Shown here: positions 23,861 to 36,185 of the stretch, piece by piece
Numbering within the stretch: the first letter of the stretch is position 1
How the letters are laid out: every line of letters starts with the position of its first letter
Assembly: GCA_900491605.1 (NCBI GenBank)
Contig: UESW01004566.1
Span: forward strand, 1,363,753-1,427,752
DNA length: 64,000 nt
Origin: Calamus simplicifolius
Taxonomy: Eukaryota; Streptophyta; Magnoliopsida; Arecales; Arecaceae
Direction of reading: 5' to 3'
Position numbers and translations under genes: made by a program
The notes under the pieces: generated by a model
The model's database searches: none
Seen by the model: only the letters and a program-made list of their open reading frames with translations
Told to the model about the DNA's origin: nothing

Positions 23861-25561
23861 GTTGCCTGAAATTTAAATTTTTAGGCCTGTAAAAGGGGAC
23901 TTGTGGATGCAAGGTTTATATTGCTAAAGAGAAGATCAGCAGCATTCATACGGTTGTTTGAAATATGGCAGTTGATAATTGATTAGGTTTGTTGGGTTCT
24001 AGATCCATGTCTATGCCAGCCTCGCGATCCAGGGGAATACGGTTGCCGCGCAAGAGTTGGCAGAATTGTCTGAAAGAAATAGGAAATTCTGTTTCTTTAT
24101 TCAACTTTTTAATCCAGAGAATAAGATCAAGGAATGCTAGGTGAGACAAAACTGTTTAATTTTTTTTAATGAAATTAGCTCATGGCATCCTGCCTCCTCT
24201 CAATTTTCATTCATTCTTTATTTTTCTAAAAAAAACTATTTATAAAACTTTAGTATTTTATTTAATTTTTAAATATATTTAAATTTTAAAAATTAAATTT
24301 TATGATAAATTAAATTTATTTAAAATTAATACTTTAATGTATTGTGTTCTTATAGATAATTGAAAATCCTTAATTATCCAACAATAAACAAATAAATAAA
24401 GATTTGATTTAATACAAAAGTGATAATTTTTATTTAAAAAAAAGTTGATTACTTATAAATGAAAATGGAGTTATGTTAATATTAGCTATTAAATTTGGAT
24501 TTCAATAATACATTAAAAAATTATTAGTCTAAGGTAACCATATCAAACTTAAAATTAATCACATGTGGAATGCCTATGATGTTTATCAAACTATTAATTA
24601 GGTCAACTAAAATAAAATTAGAGTCTGCATCAATCAGCTACGTTAAGTTTTGGTCATTAAGTTTAGGTATAGGCCTAAATCAACTTAATTATAGTCCAAT
24701 TAGGTCGATTAGGGTCCAATTGGGTCAAAAAAATCCTTCTAATTAGGGCTCAATTAGGGTTTAACTGGCTCGATTTCGGCCTCAATTGAGTTCGGTTTAG
24801 CTCAAATTAGCTTGATCCTAGGCTCACATTGATTGAATTGGGACAGACTTGATCTGATTGGGCTTGAGTTTAACTCAATTTGGGCTCAGTCTTATCATAA
24901 TGTCACGGTCTAATCAAATTGGGCTTGGGTCTGGGTTTGATTCAGGCAGGCCTAATCGAATTAGGTTCAGCTCTTACCCCAAATTGGGCTCCACTGGGTC
25001 GAACCGGCTCAGGCCTAATAATTAGCTCTGGCTCAACGATGTGGTTGGGCTTAGTCAAAAGACGATCCATCGTCTTCTTCCTTCGACCACCCGTTGTCTC
25101 CGGTTTCAGCAACAAGAAGGCCAGCTCCGATCATAGGTGGTGGCCACTGAAGCGAAGGCCGGGCCGGGCAACGTTGATGAAGGACGACGGCTTGGTGGCT
25201 GGCGGCAATGAAGGACAGGCTTAGGCTTAGTGTGCTGTCCCTTTCAGTAGTTTCAGTAGTTTCACATCGAGAAATTAAAAGTTTATTGTATGATTTATAA
25301 TCAGTTAAGAAAGATAAACAAGTATCAATTGGATTTCTTTTGGACCGTAATGATTTAAATTGATATGGATCTTATATATCTTACTTTTTTATAATAAAAC
25401 AGATTCATAAATATTACGAAGCTTGAGTCGTTATAATATGGTATTAAAGTTGTCATCTTAAATGAGTTCATGGGTCCTACAGGTCTAACCCCGGGTTGTT
25501 ACGCTTAGACTTAAGTGTCAGTCGGAAGAGGGTCCGAGAAGGGACAAAAGCTATTGCCGAC
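23861..25561. other. Intergenic spacer
   Basis: AT-rich to about 24,650, then a degenerate run of CAATT/GGGCTTGA-like words to about 25,050, reminiscent in style of the repeat field at 49-50 and 63-64 kb. A short GC-richer open stretch at 25,060-25,220 has no recognisable domain. 25,250-25,510 has the look of an old retroelement fragment, but no ends were found. Confidence 0.5.
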
Positions 25562-27306
25562 TGATGACGCCAAGTCACCGCCTTCGAACGTCGGGACGAC
25601 GGATGTCTCGCTCCGGAAAATCCTGCAAGAAAAGCCCCCGGGGACCGGTAGCACCGGTGGGGACCCTCCGACGATCAAGTTAATGGCTTGGGTTCAGACA
25701 AGGAACCACCCCCCGCGAAGAGAAGCTGGGGCAGTTAGGGTTTCTGATCAAAAAGGAGAGAGCTCAGAGAGTCAGTTCAGGTCCTTTTTTACAGCTTGAA
25801 TATGTCTCTTTTATACCTGTCTAAGTACCGTGACGTGCAGCTTCGGAAGGCCTTTCTTGTACTGTCATTGATGGACGGGGTGGGGCTCCTATTGCTAGAG
25901 GCGGCGAGTCGTACATCCTAGTAAGGTGTGGTGGCGCACAGAGGCGTGCAACGCGCCAAACATCGTTATGAGGCATGGCCCTCCGTACTGGGGCACACTT
26001 TACAGGAGTACTAAATGGTACTACGGCAAGGCACAGCCATGTGCCGAAGATCATGCGTGAGCACCGTGCATGCTGACAGTTGCTGTTTTCTTCGACGGTT
26101 GAACAGCGTGTCGACCATGCACTCTGAAGCCAGTAGGGGCCCCACTCCGACCCTGAGAGGGTGCCGACGGTGGGGAAATTACCGTTCATCCCGAGGCTGG
26201 TAGGGGCCCCGGGGTTAAGAAATGATGACCCCACCCCGACCCCGAGGGGGTGCCGGAGGTGGAGAAATTACCGTTCACCCCGAGGCTGGTAGGGGCCCCG
26301 GGGTTAAGAAATGACCCCACCCCGACCCCGAGGGGGTGCCGGAGGTGGGGAAATTACCGCTCACCCCGAGGCTGGTAGGGGCCCCGGGGTTAAGAAATGA
26401 TGACCCCACCCCGACCCCAAGGGGGTGCCGGAGGTGGGGAAATTACCGCTCATCCCGAGGCCGGTAGGGGCCCCGGGGTTAAGAACTGATGACCCCACCC
26501 CGACCCCGAGGGGGTGCCGGAGGTGGGGAAATTACCGTTCGCCCCGAGGCTGGTAGGGGCCCCGGGGTTAAGAACTGATGACCCCACCCCGACCCCGAGG
26601 GGGTGCCGGAGGTGGGGAAATTACCGTTCATCCCGAGGCTGGTAGGGGCCCCGGGGTTAAGAAATGATGACCCCACCCCGACCCCGAGGGGGTGCCGGAG
26701 GTGGGGAAATTACCGTTCACCCCGAGGCTGGTAGGGGCCCCGGGGTTAAGAAATGATGACCCCACCCCGAGGGGGTGCCGGAGGTGGGGAAATTACCGCT
26801 CATCCCGAGGCCGGTAGGGGCCCCGGGGTTAAGAACTGATGACCCCACCCCGACCCCGAGGGGGTGCCGGAGGTGGGGAAATTACCGTTCGCCCCGAGGC
26901 TGGTAGGGGCCCCGGGGTTAAGAACTGATGACCCCACCCCGACCCCGAGGGGGTGCCGGAGGTGGGGAAATTACCGTTCGCCCCGAGGCTTGTAGGGGCC
27001 CCGGGGTTAAGAAATGATGACCCCACCCCGACCCCGAGGGGGTGCCGGAGGTGGGGAAATTACCGTTCACCCCGAGGCTGGTAGGGGCCCCGGGGTTAAG
27101 AAATGATGACCCCACCCCGACCCCGAGGGGGTGCCGGAGGTGGGGAAATTACCGCTCATCCCGAGGCCGGTAGGGGCCCCGGGGTTAAGAACTGATGACC
27201 CCACCCCGACCCCGAGGGGGTGCCGGAGGTGGGGAAATGACTGACTGCCGTTACTCTGCCTGACGACGTTGGGACTAGTCATATGACGTTGGGATCAGTC
27301 ATATCA
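25562..27306 (-). repeat. 3' LTR of the Tat element
   Basis: Begins TGATGACGCCAAGTCACC and ends GTCATATCA. Unique flanks surround an array of about 13 GC-rich 89-bp units (26,161-27,240). Compared with the other LTR the first 85 bases differ at about 10-11 places by eye. Confidence 0.88.
26161..27240. repeat. 89-bp tandem array inside the 3' LTR
   Basis: About 13 units, spaced 89 bp with a few at 78 or 86. Each contains GTGCCGGAGGTGGGGAAATT, CCCGAGGCTGGTAGGGGCCC and CGGGGTTAAGAA(A/C)TGATGA. Open frames on both strands here are by-products of the repeat. Confidence 0.95.
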
Positions 27307-27320
27307 GATGCCCCCTCGCC
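27307..27320 (-). other. Probable polypurine tract of the Tat element
   Basis: The minus strand reads GGCGAGGGGGCATC directly before the 3' LTR (TGATATGAC). It is mostly purine, with a CATC tail. Confidence 0.65.
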
Positions 27321-27811
27321 CCTGGGGCGAAGCGGGTCCCACCGCGGAGGCCCAAGGGGCGTTCTCCACGTGGCTGATCCCTAGCCTTGTTCCTTATGCG
27401 GACGGTACGGGGGATGCAAAGAGACGGCCTTCGTATCACGCCAGCCACGATCGTCCTCGAAAGTGAGGATCAACTCTTCGAAGTCCGCGCGGAAAGGTGC
27501 GTAATGATTTCTTCCCATTACGGCGATATCAACGGGGGCCCCACCATCGGTCGGGGGCGCATTGCGCCGCGCGCTGGGGCATTCCTCGAGGCGAACCAGC
27601 GTATGGTGAAGGGCCGCGTGGCCGACGGGACATGGCGGGATGTTTCAAAAACCCCACAAAGCCAGGCGAGGGGGAAGGAACTGGCACCATACCACCCCAT
27701 CATCGTCTTCCTCTCTGCCTGTTCCCCTAGTGCTCCTGCAACCTGCAAGCTCGCGTCCGACTTCCCTTGTTTCTCCAGGTCAGCTTCTTTCATCTTGATT
27801 CTTCTTTTTTC

Positions 27812-30051
27812 ATGAGTCTACCCTCTTGGACATCGGAGGACGGTTCTGAGGACCGTCCTCCCTCTGTGGGGCCCCAAACCCCTTCTCCTTCTCCTCCAGT
27901 CGAATGGTCCTCTGATTCAGAGGACCACATTCCTTTGGCCCGGCGGCAGGCCGCCGGCGGAGCTGGCGGGGAGCTGCCGGTGGGGCCTCGTTGAGGGGTC
28001 GTCGGCCGGGGGTCGGGACCTCCTCGAGGGTGGAGGAATCCCCAGGGGGGGTAGCCTCCTCGATGACACGGTCGGATCTGGAAAGGATCCGGGCCCGTTA
28101 TCGGATCCCTCAGGAGATCAAATTATTTCTTCCGACCCCCGACGACCGGGTTATCTCCTCCCGACCCGGTCGCGTAGCTTTTTACGAGGTCTGCCTACAG
28201 GTAGGCCTCCGTCCTCCTTTCCACCCTTTCTTTATCACGCTCCTTGACTTCTATTCCTTAACTCCCTCCCAGCTAGTCCCGAACTCTTGTCGGGTAATTA
28301 GCGCCTTTGTTATCCTTTGTCATCGCCTAGGTATTACCCCTAGGGTTAGTTTGTTCCGTAACTTTTATTCTCTTCGGGCCCAGAAGGGGTGGTGGGTGTT
28401 TCAACCCCGACCCAATAGGGTCATCAAACTCCTTTTGCCTTCATCGATTAAGGGGTGGAAACCCCGTTTCTTCTTTGCTAACATCGATCAAGTCCGGCCC
28501 CGGTGGGGGAACCCCGACCTCCGAGGGAACGTCGCGACCGTCCAGCCTGGGGACCGGGAAGCGATGGGGGCCTTGCTGACTGCCGAGATTCCCCGGTACA
28601 CCCTACTGCTAGGGGAGGAGAACTTCGAGTTGGCGGGCCTAGTCTCCCATCGGGGTAAGTCCTCTTCGCACTTAGCTAAAAATCCCTTTCCTCTCTTTTC
28701 TTTTCTTTTTTTTTTTTTTTTTTTTTTTTTTGCTGAAAACTTGACTTGCATTGTGCAGCAATGAAGGTTCCGAGGGCGAAATTGTTAAAGGTCATCAAGA
28801 AGAGGGGTCGGGAAGGATCATCCGGGGGCAGCAAGCCCCGGCCCCGAAGCGCTTGGTGATCCGGGCTTCCTCCTCCTCCGCGAGGGCCTCCTCCCCAGCG
28901 AGGACCTCCCCTCCCGGATTCCGCAACACATCCCTGTCCCCGCGGAGGTCGACCTCACGGCCGACACTCCACCGGAGGCTGGAGCCGCAGCGGGAGGTAC
29001 TGCTGCAGAGTCGGTGGCGGGGGAGCCCGTGCCGACCGGAGGGCTCCCGGCTCCCGAGGGAGCGACTTCATTTGGTGCCAGCCGGGACTGGGGTGAGGGG
29101 CCATCCGGTCCCATCAGTCCAGCCCCCGAGGGGCCGGTTAGGGGCGACCCGCCCGCAGGGCCGGGGAGGTCAGAGGCGGCAGAGGGAAGTGGGGACGCAT
29201 CCAGGTCGCCCCTGGACTTCCTGGGTGATGGCTATTTGGCCGAGCGGGTCCTGGGCTCGGTTCTGGACCCTAGGATCACCGAAGGCCTCGGTCGTCAGAA
29301 GACAGGCGAATTTTTCAGGGAATCCTATGCCGCTGCGTTCAGGGTAGGCGACCTTTTTGCCCTTTATCTCTTATTGTTCATGTATACATATTTTGCTGAC
29401 TTGAGGCTTGTGCGCGCAGATTGTGCATTCCCTAAAGGCCGCTAGGGAAGTGATCCGCGGGGAGAAGAACCTTCTCCGGGAGATGCAGGATCGCGCAGAG
29501 GCAGCAGAGAAGGCACTGGGGGAGATCAAAGAGTCCTGCGCCAGAGAGGTAAGAGCCGCCGAGGGCAAAGCGGAGATCGAGGCCAACCGCGCGCGCGCGG
29601 CGATCTCCCAGATGATGGAATCCGAGAGCGCGGTTATGGCGAGAGACATCCACATCTCGGAGCTAACCGAGGCTCTTCGGGAAGCAGAGGAACGGGCGGG
29701 AGCGGCGTCGGAGGAGGCTAGAGCGGCGAGAGCAGAGGCCGAAGCGGCAAAAGAAGAGGCTGGCCGGCATAAGGAGGAGTTAGGTCGCGCCAGAGAAACC
29801 GAGAGGGACGCAGCGGAAGCCTTAGCCGCAGAAAAAACTCGAGCTGCTAGGCTTGTCGAAGAGTACAGGTCGTCTGAGCGTTACACAGAGACCTAGCCGA
29901 AGCTTCGGCCGCCGCATTCCTCGACGGATTCCAGTATGCCAAAGAAAAAGTGGCCAAGGACCTAGATTTCCCTCGCGCCCTGGAGGTTGAGCCAGAGCCA
30001 TCGTCGGACCCGTCCCCTTCCGATGACGAACCCGCACCGACGGAGCCCTGA
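27812..30051 (+). pseudogene. Antisense extra ORF of the Tat element (gypsy-type plant transposon domain plus coiled coil)
   Basis: On the strand opposite to pol. Three exons by splice sites: 27,812-28,654 (donor G|GTAAGT), 28,759-29,343 (acceptor TTGTGCAG, donor AGG|GTAGGC), 29,420-30,051 (acceptor GCGCAG). Exon 1 after a frameshift near 27,990 encodes a domain like the Pfam family 'putative gypsy type transposon' (SDLERIRARYRIPQEIKLFL, LGITPRVSLFRNFYSLRAQ). Exon 2 is Pro/Ala-rich linker (in two frames) ending DFLGDGYLAERVL. Exon 3 is a long Ala/Glu/Arg coiled coil (from SLKAAREVIRGEKNLLREMQ). A last frameshift near 29,885 leads to the acidic tail and TGA at 30,049. Such antisense ORFs are known in Tat elements; their function is unknown. 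Confidence 0.78.
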
Positions 30052-30059
30052 ACTCGCAC

Positions 30060-30150
30060 CCGTTACTTTGCTGCTGCTTTTTTTTTTTTTTTTTTTGTAA
30101 GCCCGACTAGGTCGGGGTTTTGTAATCCCCTTCTATTAATGAAAGTGCCT
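30060..30150 (+). terminator. Possible 3' end signal of the antisense ORF
   Basis: After the TGA at 30,051 come a T run (about 30,078-30,096), a small hairpin CCCGACTAGGTCGGGG, then TAATCCCCTTCTATTAATGA. Plausible as a plant polyadenylation region; no canonical AATAAA is seen. Confidence 0.35.
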
Positions 30151-30536
30151 TTCTCGACGACTTCTGCACTGTTATTGACTTGCTGTTTGACATGTGATCA
30201 CACGAGTCCGTTCGTTCCGTCGATTCTAGGGAACACCTTCCTACCCACGCTGTGCCGCCTTAATTACATGAACTCGCTAGTTAAAGTTAGGTGGGATTGA
30301 ATTTTGGGAGCTGGGGCGCCGCTGACCGGAGACTAGGCCGGTAGGCGCCCTTGGGGCCACAGGCGTGACGCTTGATCAAGCATCGAACCTGGCGTTGGTC
30401 TGGCGCACGCTTGATGCCCGCGGGACTTGGCTTTGACCTGACTGGTAAAGTGCGGGGTCCTGACTGCGAAGAACCCTTGATACGTCAATCCGCCGGCGGT
30501 TAGCCGGGTTTTATGCTTGATCGGTGCGGGCTTTAA

Positions 30537-33500
30537 GTGCCGACGAAGTGCCGGGCTTTTGTTGTTGAGAGCCGGTGGTACACCGCTCTGCCAGTGGTAC
30601 ACTGGGCTTATGCCTGGCTGGTGCAGGGCTTTGAGTGCCGACGGAGTGCCGGGCTTTTGTTGTTGAGAGCCGGTGGTACACCGCTCTGCCAGTGGTACAC
30701 TGGGCTTATGCCTGGCTGGTGCAGGGCTTTGAGTGCCGACGGAGTGCCGGGCTTTTGTTGTTGAGAGCCGGTGGTACACCGCTCTGCCAGTGGTACACTG
30801 GGCTTATGCCTGGCTGGTGCAGGGCTTTGAGTGCCGACGGAGTGCCGGGCTTTTGTTGTTGAGAGCCGGTGGTACACCGCTCTGCCAGTGGTACACTGGG
30901 CTTATGCCTGGCTGGTGCAGGGCTTTGAGTGCCGACGGAGTGCCGGGCTTTTGTTGTTGAGAGCCGGTGGTACACCGCTCTGCCAGTGGTACACTGGGCT
31001 TATGCCTGGCTGGTGCAGGGCTTTGAGTGCCGACGGAGTGCCGGGCTTTTGTTGTTGAGAGCCGGTGGTACACCGCTCTGCCAGTGGTACACTGGGCTTA
31101 TGCCTGGCTGGTGTAGGGCTTTGAGTGCCGACGGAGTGCCGGGCTTTTGTTGTTGAGAGCCGGTGGTACACCGCTCTGCCAGTGGTACACTGGGCTTATG
31201 CCTGGCTGGTGCAGGGCTTTGAGTGCCGACGGAGTGCCGGGCTTTTGTTGTTGAGAGCCGGTGGTACACCGCTCTGCCAGTGGTACACTGGGCTTATGCC
31301 TGGCTGGTGCAGGGCTTTGAGTGCCGACGGAGTGCCGGGCTTTTGTTGTTGAGAGCCGGTGGTACACCGCTCTGCCAGTGGTACACTGGGCTTATGCCTG
31401 GCTGGTGCAGGGCTTTAAGTGCCGACGGAGTGCCGGGCTTTTGTTGTTGAGAGCCGGTGGTACACCGCTCTGCCAGTGGTACACTGGGCTTATGCCTGGC
31501 TGGTGCAGGGCTTTGAGTGCCGACGGAGTGCCGGGCTTTTGTTGTTGAGAGCCGGTGGTACACCGCTCTGCCAGTGGTACACTGGGCTTATGCCTGGCTG
31601 GTGCAGGGCTTTGAGTGCCGACGGAGTGCCGGGCTTTTGTTGTTGAGAGCCGGTGGTACACCGCTCTGCCAGTGGTACACTGGGCTTATGCCTGGCTGGT
31701 GCAGGGCTTTGAGTGCCGACGGAGTGCCGGGCTTTTGTTGTTGAGAGCCGGTGGTACACCGCTCTGCCAGTGGTACACTGGGCTTATGCCTGGCTGGTGC
31801 AGGGCTTTGAGTGCCGACGGAGTGCCGGGCTTTTGTTGTTGAGAGCCGGTGGTACACCGCTCTGCCAGTGGTACACTGGGCTTATGCCTGGCTGGTGCAG
31901 GGCTTTGAGTGCCGACGGAGTGCCGGGCTTTTGTTGTTGAGAGCCGGTGGTACACCGCTCTGCCAGTGGTACACTGGGCTTATGCCTGGCTGGTGCAGGG
32001 CTTTGAGTGCCGACGGAGTGCCGGGCTTTTGTTGTTGAGAGCCGGTGGTACACCGCTCTGCCAGTGGTACACTGGGCTTATGCCTGGCTGGTGCAGGGCT
32101 TTGAGTGCCGACGGAGTGCCGGGCTTTTGTTGTTGAGAGCCGGTGGTACACCGCTCTGCCAGTGGTACACTGGGCTTATGCCTGGCTGGTGCAGGGCTTT
32201 GAGTGCCGACGGAGTGCCGGGCTTTTGTTGTTGAGAGCCGGTGGTACACCGCTCTGCCAGTGGTACACTGGGCTTATGCCTGGCTGGTGCAGGGCTTTGA
32301 GTGCCGACGGAGTGCCGGGCTTTTGTTGTTGAGAGCCGGTGGTACACCGCTCTGCCAGTGGTACACTGGGCTTATGCCTGGCTGGTGCAGGGCTTTGAGT
32401 GCCGACGGAGTGCCGGGCTTTTGTTGTTGAGAGCCGGTGGTACACCGCTCTGCCAGTGGTACACTGGGCTTATGCCTGGCTGGTGCAGGGCTTTGAGTGC
32501 CGACGGAGTGCCGGGCTTTTGTTGTTGAGAGCCGGTGGTACACCGCTCTGCCAGTGGTACACTGGGCTTATGCCTGGCTGGTGCAGGGCTTTGAGTGCCG
32601 ACGGAGTGCCGGGCTTTTGTTGTTGAGAGCCGGTGGTACACCGCTCTGCCAGTGGTACACTGGGCTTATGCCTGGCTGGTGCAGGGCTTTGAGTGCCGAC
32701 GGAGTGCCGGGCTTTTGTTGTTGAGAGCCGGTGGTACACCGCTCTGCCAGTGGTACACTGGGCTTATGCCTGGCTGGTGCAGGGCTTTGAGTGCCGACGG
32801 AGTGGGGCTTTTGCAGCTCTGCCAGCACTGGGCTTATGAGGGCTGAGTGCCGACGGAGTGCCGGGCTTTTTGTTGAGAGCCGGTGGTACACCGCTCTGCC
32901 AGTGGTACACTGGGCTTATGCCTGGCTGGTGCAGGGCTTTGAGTGCCGACGGAGTGCCGGGCTTTTGTTGTTGAGAGCCGGTGGTACACCGCTCTGCCAG
33001 TGGTACACTGGGCTTATGCCTGGCTGGTGCAGGGCTTTGAGTGCCGACGTGCCGAGAGCCGGTGGTAGCTCTGCCAGTGGTACACTGGGCTTATGCCTGG
33101 CTGGTGCAGGGCTTTGAGTGCCGACGGAGTGCCGGGCTTTTGTTGTTGAGAGCCGGTGGTACACCGCTCTGCCAGTGGTACACTGGGCTTATGCCTGGCT
33201 GGTGCAGGGCTTTGAGTGCCGACGGAGTGCCGGGCTTTTGTTGTTGAGAGCCGGTGGTACACCGCTCTGCCAGTGGTACACTGGGCTTATGCCTGGCTGG
33301 TGCAGGGCTTTGAGTGCCGACGGAGTGCCGGGCTTTTGTTGTTGAGAGCCGGTGGTACACCGCTCTGCCAGTGGTACACTGGGCTTATGCCTGGCTGGTG
33401 CAGGGCTTTGAGTGCCGACGGAGTGCCGGGCTTTTGTTGTTGAGAGCCGGTGGTAGCTCTGCCAGTGGTACACTGGGCTTATGCCTGGCTGGTGCAGGGC

Positions 33501-33603
33501 TTTGAGTGCCGACGGAGTGCCGGGCTTTTGTTGTTGAGAGCCGGTGGTACACCGCTCTGCCAGTGGTACACTGGGCTTATGCCTGGCTGGTGCAGGGCTT
33601 TGA
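30537..33603. repeat. 98-bp satellite-like tandem array inside the Tat element
   Basis: About 32 units: 23 uninterrupted 98-bp units from 30,537 to 32,790, then some shortened units (near 32,791-32,846, 33,041-33,117 and 33,412-33,503) mixed with full ones. Units are almost identical (rare changes such as GTGTAGGGC at about 31,112). Each holds two palindromes with a GTA centre, CGGTG-GTA-CACCG and CCAGTG-GTA-CACTGG. It lies between integrase and the antisense ORF, a region known in Tat elements to spawn tandem repeats. The many ORFs on both strands here are artefacts: 98 is not a multiple of 3. Confidence 0.97.
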
Positions 33604-33700
33604 GAAGATTTAGAACTAAATTGAATCTTGTTAGCATTGAATAAGGGATGAACACCCAAGCAAACACGGGGACAATGCTTATCATGAAAAAATGGATACA

Positions 33701-36185
33701 TTACTGATAATACCGGCGGAGGTTATCCGCATTCCACGTCCTGGGAAGTGGCGTCCCATCAAGTCCTTCGATTTTATAAGCTCCGTGGTGCAGCGTCTCG
33801 GTGATCCGGTAGGGTCCTTCCCAGTTAGGGGCTAGCTTACCTCCTTCAGTTGGCTTTGAGACCTCGGCCCGCCGGAGAACTAGGTCTCCTGGTAGGAACG
33901 TTCGAGGGCGCACACGCGCGTTGTAGTACTTCGCGGCCCGTTGCCGGTAAGTTGCCATTCGAAGCCGCGCCCTGCCCCGCCTCCACCAGGTCGAGGTTGG
34001 CTCTCAGTTGGTCAGAATTACCTTCTTCACTGTAAGCCTCCACTCGAGGGCTAGGTGCTCCGATCTCCACGGGGATAACAGCTTCTGAGCCAAAAACTAG
34101 GCTGAATGGCGTCTCCCCAGTGGGGGCTCGAGGCGTCGTGTGATAGGCCCATAGCACGTTGGGGAGCTCCTCTACCCAACGTCCCTTGCACCCGTCCAGC
34201 CGAGACTTCAGTCCTTGGAGAATAATTCGGTTGGTCACTTCAGCCGCCCCGTTGGTTTGAGGATGTCCGACGGAAGTAAATCTTTGAAAAATTCCCAGCT
34301 CGGAGCAGAACTCCCGAAAAGGTGCATTATCAAACTGACGGCCATTATCGGTGACCAGTGTGCGCGGCAGGCCAAACCGACATATGATTGACTTCCAGAA
34401 AAAAGATCTTACTTTGCTCTCGGTAATCTTGGCCAAAGCCTCAGCTTCGACCCACTTGGTGAAGTGGTCCACCGCCACCAAGAGAAACTTTCGCTGCCCG
34501 GAAGCCGGGGGAAATGGACCCAAGATATCCATGCCCCACTGGGCAAAGGGCCAAGGCGCCATCACGGGGGTCAGGTTAGACGTCGGTTGTCGCTGGATAT
34601 TGGCATGACGTTGGCAGATATCACACTTCTTGACAAGCTCGGCCGCGTCCTCCTTCATCGTCAGCCAGAAGTACCCTTGGCGCAGAGCCTTGTAAGCCAG
34701 GGCTCTGCCCCCCAGATGACTCCCGCATATGCCTTCATGGATCTCCCTAAGGATATAATCCGACTCCGATGGCCCTACACACCTAAGGACCGGATATGAG
34801 AATGATCTTCGATAAAGCTTCCCGTCCATCATCAAGAATCTCGGGGCCCTTCGCTTAAGCTGTTTGGCCTCCGCTGGGTCCCCCGGGAGGGTACCGTCGG
34901 TCAAGTATCGGATGTAGGCATCCATCCAGGAGGGCTCCGGCTCCACTGGCAACGCTTCTTCCGCGGTCTCAATGCTTGGGGCTGGTAGATGCTCCACGTA
35001 TGTCCTCCCTAACGCCCCATCGACCGAAGTGGCCAAGCGGGACAGGGAGTCAGCTCTGGCATTCTCTGCCCTGGGGATATAGCTGACACGGAAGTAAGAA
35101 AAATGAGACGCCTGGGACTGCACCTTGCTTAGGTAACGGGACATGACCGGGTCCCTAGCCTCGTATTCACCAGTAATTTGCCCAGAAATGAGCTGAGAGT
35201 CGGTAAAGGCCCTCAAGCGCCCCGCGCCCAATTCCTTGGCTAGTCTCAACCCCGCCAGCAGGGCTTCGTACTCCGCCTGATTATTGGTCGCCGGGAACTG
35301 GAATCTGAGGGCGTACTCTACTACATCTCCCTCCGGGCTTGCAAGGATGAGCCCGGCACCGCTCCCTTGGGAGTTTGCCGCTCCGTCCACATGCAGGATC
35401 CAATCCTCCACCTCCCCTGATGAGGGGGGGTCCCCAAACTCCTCCGGTTGCGCCTCCTCCATGTCCTTCTTGGTCCAGGAACATTCGACTAGGAAGTCCG
35501 CCAACACCTGAGACTTCATGGCTGACCTCGGTCGGATGGACAGATCGAACTCGCCTAACTTGATGGCCCATTTAGCCAGCCGGCCGGAGGTGTCGGGGCG
35601 AGACAGGATAGCTCGCAGGGGCTGATCCGTAAGCACCACGATGGGATGAGCTTGAAAATAAGGCCGGAGGCGCTGAGTAGAGACCACCAGAGCGAAGATG
35701 ATCTTCTCAGTTTTTGAATACCTGGTCTCCGCGTCATGGAGTATTTTGCTGGTGTAGTAGATCGGCCTCTGAGTTCCCGGTATCCATGCGCACCAGTACC
35801 GAGCTGACAGCCTCCGGGGAAGCGGCCAGATACAGGAAGAGCTCCTCCCCATTTCGGGCTTGGATAGCAGTGGCGGAGTGGAGAGAAACTGCTTCAATTC
35901 TTCAAAGGAGCTCTGACATTCTTTCGTCCACTCGAAGCCGTTAATCTTGCGCAGCGCCTTGAAAAAGGGCAGACACCTCTCCGCCGACCTTGACATGAAA
36001 CGACTCAGGGCCGCCACCCTCCCCGTCAGGCGCTGCACCTCCTTCTTGCTGACCGGGGGTCGCATCTCCAGGATAGCTCTGATCTTGTCGGGGTTGGCTT
36101 CGATCCCGCGCTGGGTCACCATGAAACCCAGGAACTTGCCGGCCGCTACTACTCCAAAGGCGCATTTGTGGGGGTTGAGCTTCAC
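33701..36185 (-). pseudogene. RNase H, second (archaeal-type) RNase H and integrase of the Tat element
   Basis: A 779-residue frame (33,846-36,185) starts in the RT thumb (KCAFGVVAAGKFLGFMVT), has an RNase H at about residues 90-220, and then a second RNase H at about 260-400 (LHVDGAANSQGSGAGLIL, NNQAEYEALLAGLRLAKELG). This second domain is diagnostic of the Tat group. The integrase follows: zinc domain about 480-530 (KKCDICQRHA), core with GMDILGPFPP, VTDNGRQFDN and TNGAAEVTNR. The C-terminus is in another frame (33,701-33,958: AAKYYNARVRPRTFLPGDLV and APNWEGPYRI), so there is a frameshift near 33,950. Confidence 0.9.

Noticed and set aside
25250..25510. Possible old retroelement or solo LTR fragment
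   Set aside because: No paired end, TSD or coding remnant was found.
30537..33603. Dozens of 75-, 82- and 89-residue ORFs on both strands
   Set aside because: They are the same 98-bp unit read in rotating frames; no start context or protein motif.
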